Source: Argyresthia goedartella
Lineage: Eukaryota; Arthropoda; Insecta; Lepidoptera; Argyresthiidae
Assembly: GCA_949825045.1 (NCBI GenBank)
Contig: OX463808.1
Coordinates: 25,791,674 to 25,855,673, forward strand
Length of the DNA: 64,000 nucleotides
Direction: 5' to 3'
Below the pieces are notes generated by a model that saw only the letters and a list, made by a program, of their open reading frames with translations, was not told the origin of the DNA and searched no databases. Positions 60,429 to 64,000 of the stretch are shown here, one piece after another (positions within the stretch are counted from its first letter, which is position 1; each line of letters starts with the position of its first letter). The position numbers and the translations under genes are program-made.

Positions 60429-61739
60429 GATCTCGCCGAGAGCTGTCATATCTCCATACAGATTTACATAGATCTGTCGAATTCAGAAGTGCCCAATCCA
60501 AGAATCTGTCGTGTAGGAGTTTGCCGAATCGCGATTCTGTCGAATTCAGAACAAGGGATTCTGGTTTGACATCCGTGGATCGATGTGTCGAAGCACCATA
60601 GGCGAACCACTTATTTAACACACATAATTGTATTATTTGTTATTATAAATGTACATATTAGTACATTACTGCCATCGCGGGGAAAGTCGGCAATTGCAGG
60701 ACGAGTAATGAGTTTGAAGTCCTAGCCGCAGCGAGGTTTTCAATAATACAAGTCAGGCAATTGGCATTTCCGCCGAGGCATGTATGCTGCTTTTCTCAAA
60801 CATATGCAATGAAATACAAATACACCACTCAAAAAACAAATTCAAGTTCAAAAATACCTACTACTAATTGTAAGTTCCGTGCGCCCGTTGATATCTTTTG
60901 CTTTGAGCATAAAATTAAAAAAAAAACTTCCCGGCCTAGGCCTGCAATTTTGTATGAAATTCCTTTACAGTTCTCTCGAGTTGTACGGCCGATAAGGTGA
61001 TACTTCCAAGCCTGTTACAACGCACGTAATGAGGACATTTCATTGCATGTTGGAGAAAAAATAATTATATGAATAATATGGTGCGTGCAGTACTATGAAG
61101 AGGGGAATAAAGAAGTTTGCAACCTATAATAATTATAAATGAGGTATTAGTCTCAAGTACTGGTAAATATTAATTACGCATTTTTTTTATCTTGTCATTA
61201 TTTTGTTATCAATGTCTGTTAAAATGGATATTGTGGCTGAGTGAATTTTAGTAAGAAAGCGTGGCGTAGTGCTTTTATTCGATGGGCATCGATACTATAA
61301 ATATTACATGTATGCTAATAAAAGCATCATTTGGTTTTGCAGTAAAAAAACGACAACAGAGATGCGTCGGATCTGTTACTACTCGCGAAAGCATCCTAAA
61401 CAAACAGGATAAAACGCGTCCTTTACAATATTTACAGTGTGAGAGCGGATAGTTCGGCACCTTATAATTACAGATTTTCGTTTTTTCAGAATGGAAAAGT
61501 TTAAAAGCGTGTTGAGCATACTTTAGAATGTAAGCCTGATTCAGCTGGTAATGAAATATTATGTTGTGTAGACAAAATGAAAACGGAAGCTGGCACATCG
61601 GCCGAATCGGTGCCTAATATTAAAAAAAAACATATTCAACCCATATTTAACAAAGGTCTACATTTGATCAACGACGTACTATCGTTTGATAATGTGAGGC
61701 ACAGCCTATACTCGGCACGTAATAATTAATAAATAAATT

Positions 61740-62350
61740 AATAAAATAAGAAATTGCAAGTAAAGAAAACGGTCTTCACTCAATTGCATGAAGTAGAAAT
61801 ACCAGCACAATTTAATAAATTCCATATAGCGGATTACAAATATGAAGGTTCTAGATTATTATTGTTTTGTTCTTCCGAAAGTAAAGAACAACTGTCAACA
61901 ATTAAGGAATATTTTATTGATGGTACTTTCAAGAGTACACCTAAACCATTTATGCAGCTTTTCTCCATTCACGGGGATCTGAAGAGTACTCCTGGATCAA
62001 GTAATTAATGAGCCTTAATCAGCGTTAAAAAAGAATTCACATATCTCGCACTATTTGATTTATTAACGACAATATTACCAGAGTGGGCTCCAACGAAGAG
62101 GTTCACGATGACTGAGTTTGTTGCTACGTATGCCATAAAGTTTTTTTTCCTACATATTGCAATTAGAAGATGTTATTACCACTTTAGCAACAGTATTTCG
62201 AGGAAAAGCAAGACCATCGGCATAAAATCGAAACTATATCGCGGCATTGTGGCGTTATGGGCTTCTCTTCCCCTTTTACCAGCAGACAAAGTTAGGGATG
62301 GATGGAGTTATATCCAGTCCCAGGCAGAGGAGTACAATGGTGCAAACTAA
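61740..62350 (+). pseudogene. MULE transposase remnant
   Basis: 61754-62008 encodes EYFIDGTFKSTPKPFMQLFSIHG, with the first catalytic Asp of a MULE transposase in DGTF. 62108-62350 encodes CYYHFSNSISRKSKTIG and IVALWASLPLLPADKV, also typical. Upstream, near 61490-61720, a broken frame may be the N-terminal part. Stops and a frameshift make it non-functional. Confidence 0.72.
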
Positions 62351-63022
62351 CAGTATTTATGAGGTATTTGAAAAACACATGGTTAAAATGATGACTACAT
62401 AAATTAATAATGTATTTATAACGAACGTCACCGTACTAATAATGTTTTAGAAAATTGGCATTCCCAGTCGAATAAAAGGGTCAATAAAAATAACATGACT
62501 ATCATTAAATTAGTCAGTTTACTGGAAGAAGAGGCCGGATCAAGCTTGATTAAAAGTTAAATATTGAAAAAAATACCAATTCATATATGAGACGCAATTT
62601 ATTAATGGAAAAAGACAATTTAATATTAAAAAAACATGGAATTAATTAATAATGAAATTACTATTGGCCAGTATTTGGAAACGGTAAGATAGAATTAAAA
62701 TGTAACTCTAATTGGATCGTCTTTTGTTTTTATCGTTAAGGGTGTGGTGTTACTATTTTGACACATTTGATATGTCAGAATCATGTCAAAAATAGTGACA
62801 CCTGTCATGACCTGTCAAAAATAGTGACACCTGTCAAAAATGGTGACACCTGCCAAAATTTTCATAATGGTAGGAAGGTTAGATGTACTAAGTGAAGATG
62901 CCTCTGCTATCTCACCTGGGAAAATAAAAGTTATTGTGACTTGCATGGCTACGCTGTGTCTCTGCCACCCCATCTGGGAAAACACGTGTTTAAATGGTCA
63001 AGGGTATGTTCGGATGCTGTGG

Positions 63023-64000
63023 TGTGACTACGGAACAATAACAGTAACCATAGTCACACTAGGTGGCATTTTGGTGTGACTGCGGTGCGGTTGGGAAGAA
63101 TCGTGGGAGTGATTTAGCGAATAAGGGATTAGACTTAGTGGCGTATGGTCTGATTTGCTCATACACGTGAATACCACTTTTATTATTTATTATAAGCGAT
63201 GTGTTACGTAATTTAAAACTTTTATATAGTAGGGGGCCTATTCGATCAGGCCCTTAGCGTGCTGACACTTTTGAAAACGTAATTTGGATAGGATATAAAT
63301 CGTATCTCGCCATAAATCCCGATTTACTCGGCTGCAATATCAAAATATGCTAATTTATTTTATACGTGAGAGATAAATATTGTTAGATATGCGGCATGTC
63401 TCGGCTACCGCTGCGTTAATTGGCTCATGGCCATAATACGTACCTAGTATACATAATTATTCATGCATGCTATAATATTGAGGAACGTACACGACTGTTG
63501 TTAGCTACTCGTACTCGAGTCCCTTCTGTACGTTCTACAGTACCGCCCTTATTACGTGTGCCATAGGGACCACGTTGAGGTAACTTGACCGCTTCGTGAA
63601 TGTATCTAATCTGCACGAAGCCGATAGTCAAGACAAGTGGTTATTTAAAATAATGTAAAGAAACAAATATATGAGTGAGACTTGACAAAATTCCCAGCCA
63701 TAGATCCATTTTACAACTCTGATTTAGGTTCGACAGAATTATCGGCAGACTGTTGTTTGTTTACATTATTTTTAATACCTACTTGTCTTGACTACAGCTA
63801 AAGCTATATTTCGTTTTGCTCACTGAAAATTAATATAAACTCAAAAAGTGGAAATTGTTATTGTTTATATATATATTATATATATATCTATTGTTATTTT
63901 ATTGGAAATGCATTGGCAGCTGATATGATTTGATTTTGTAGACGTAAGGTATAAATAAATTGTTTTTATTGATTATTTCAACATGTGGTGATTTGGTGAT
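63023..64000. other. Right flank, AT-rich, no gene seen
   Basis: No open frame or known repeat was recognised, apart from a short TA-rich stretch at 63865-63890. An AATAAA at 63954-63959 followed by a T-rich stretch could be an old Megf8 polyadenylation site displaced by the MULE. Confidence 0.45.

Larger units (their letters stand above)
60024..63022 (+). mobile_element. MULE-like element with long inverted repeats, in Megf8 3' flank
   Basis: The left arm, about 60024-60410, and the right arm, about 62748-63022, are inverted copies. They start CCACAGCATCCGAACA and end in its reverse complement, and include the TAGCCATGCAAGTCACAATAA stretch and the TAACCTTCCTACCATTAT stretch. Inside each arm a unit near GACAGGTGTCACTATTTTT is repeated. 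Transposase remnants lie between. No clear 9-bp target duplication was found. The element begins about 80 bp after the Megf8 stop, so it probably lies in the 3' UTR or just behind it. Confidence 0.75.

Overview
This window is nuclear DNA of an insect, most likely a moth or butterfly. The evidence is GT-AG introns, BEL/Pao and CR1-type retroelements, tRNA-derived SINEs, and two copies of an interspersed repeat with GGTTCCGTACC-type ends that I associate with lepidopteran genomes. The species call is inference.

One host gene dominates the + strand: the 3' part of Megf8 (multiple EGF-like domains 8), a large type I membrane protein related to attractin. I could place 19 exons from 5137 to 59946 that join in phase, giving about 2,256 codons plus stop. 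In order they encode the end of the first Kelch propeller, PSI repeats, calcium-binding and laminin-type EGF modules, a CUB domain, a second Kelch propeller, more PSI modules, more laminin EGFs, a conserved membrane-proximal domain, one transmembrane helix, and a cytoplasmic tail with a MASRPFA-like motif. The 5' exons lie outside the window; a possible extra Kelch exon (401-460, with a second copy at 5042-5101) is uncertain.

Almost everything else is transposable-element sequence in the introns. From left to right: a broken CR1-like LINE (about 900-3957) carrying a smaller repeat; a Tc1-like transposase remnant; a CR1-like LINE with ORF1, endonuclease and RT (10085-14400, minus); a complete BEL/Pao provirus with an Env-like region, identical 241-bp LTRs and TCACC target duplications (19416-28274, minus); a Ty3/DIRS-like RT-RNase H relic interrupted at its YLDD motif by a Buster-type hAT (30560-33920, minus); a second BEL/Pao element with 544/545-bp LTRs and GGCTT duplications (42665-49777, minus); a Gypsy integrase fragment; two further LINE pieces; and a MULE-like element with roughly 300-bp inverted repeats directly behind the Megf8 stop codon (60024-63022). 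All long elements inside the gene lie antisense to it.

The main oddities are two tandem duplications of Megf8 exon-intron junctions (150-bp units at 7481-8610 and 151-bp units at 7.7 kb-scale spacing further on, at 37713-38316), and a strong strand- and frame-independent excess of the hexamer CTTGAT (ATCAAG in the sense RNA) throughout the Env-bearing BEL element.
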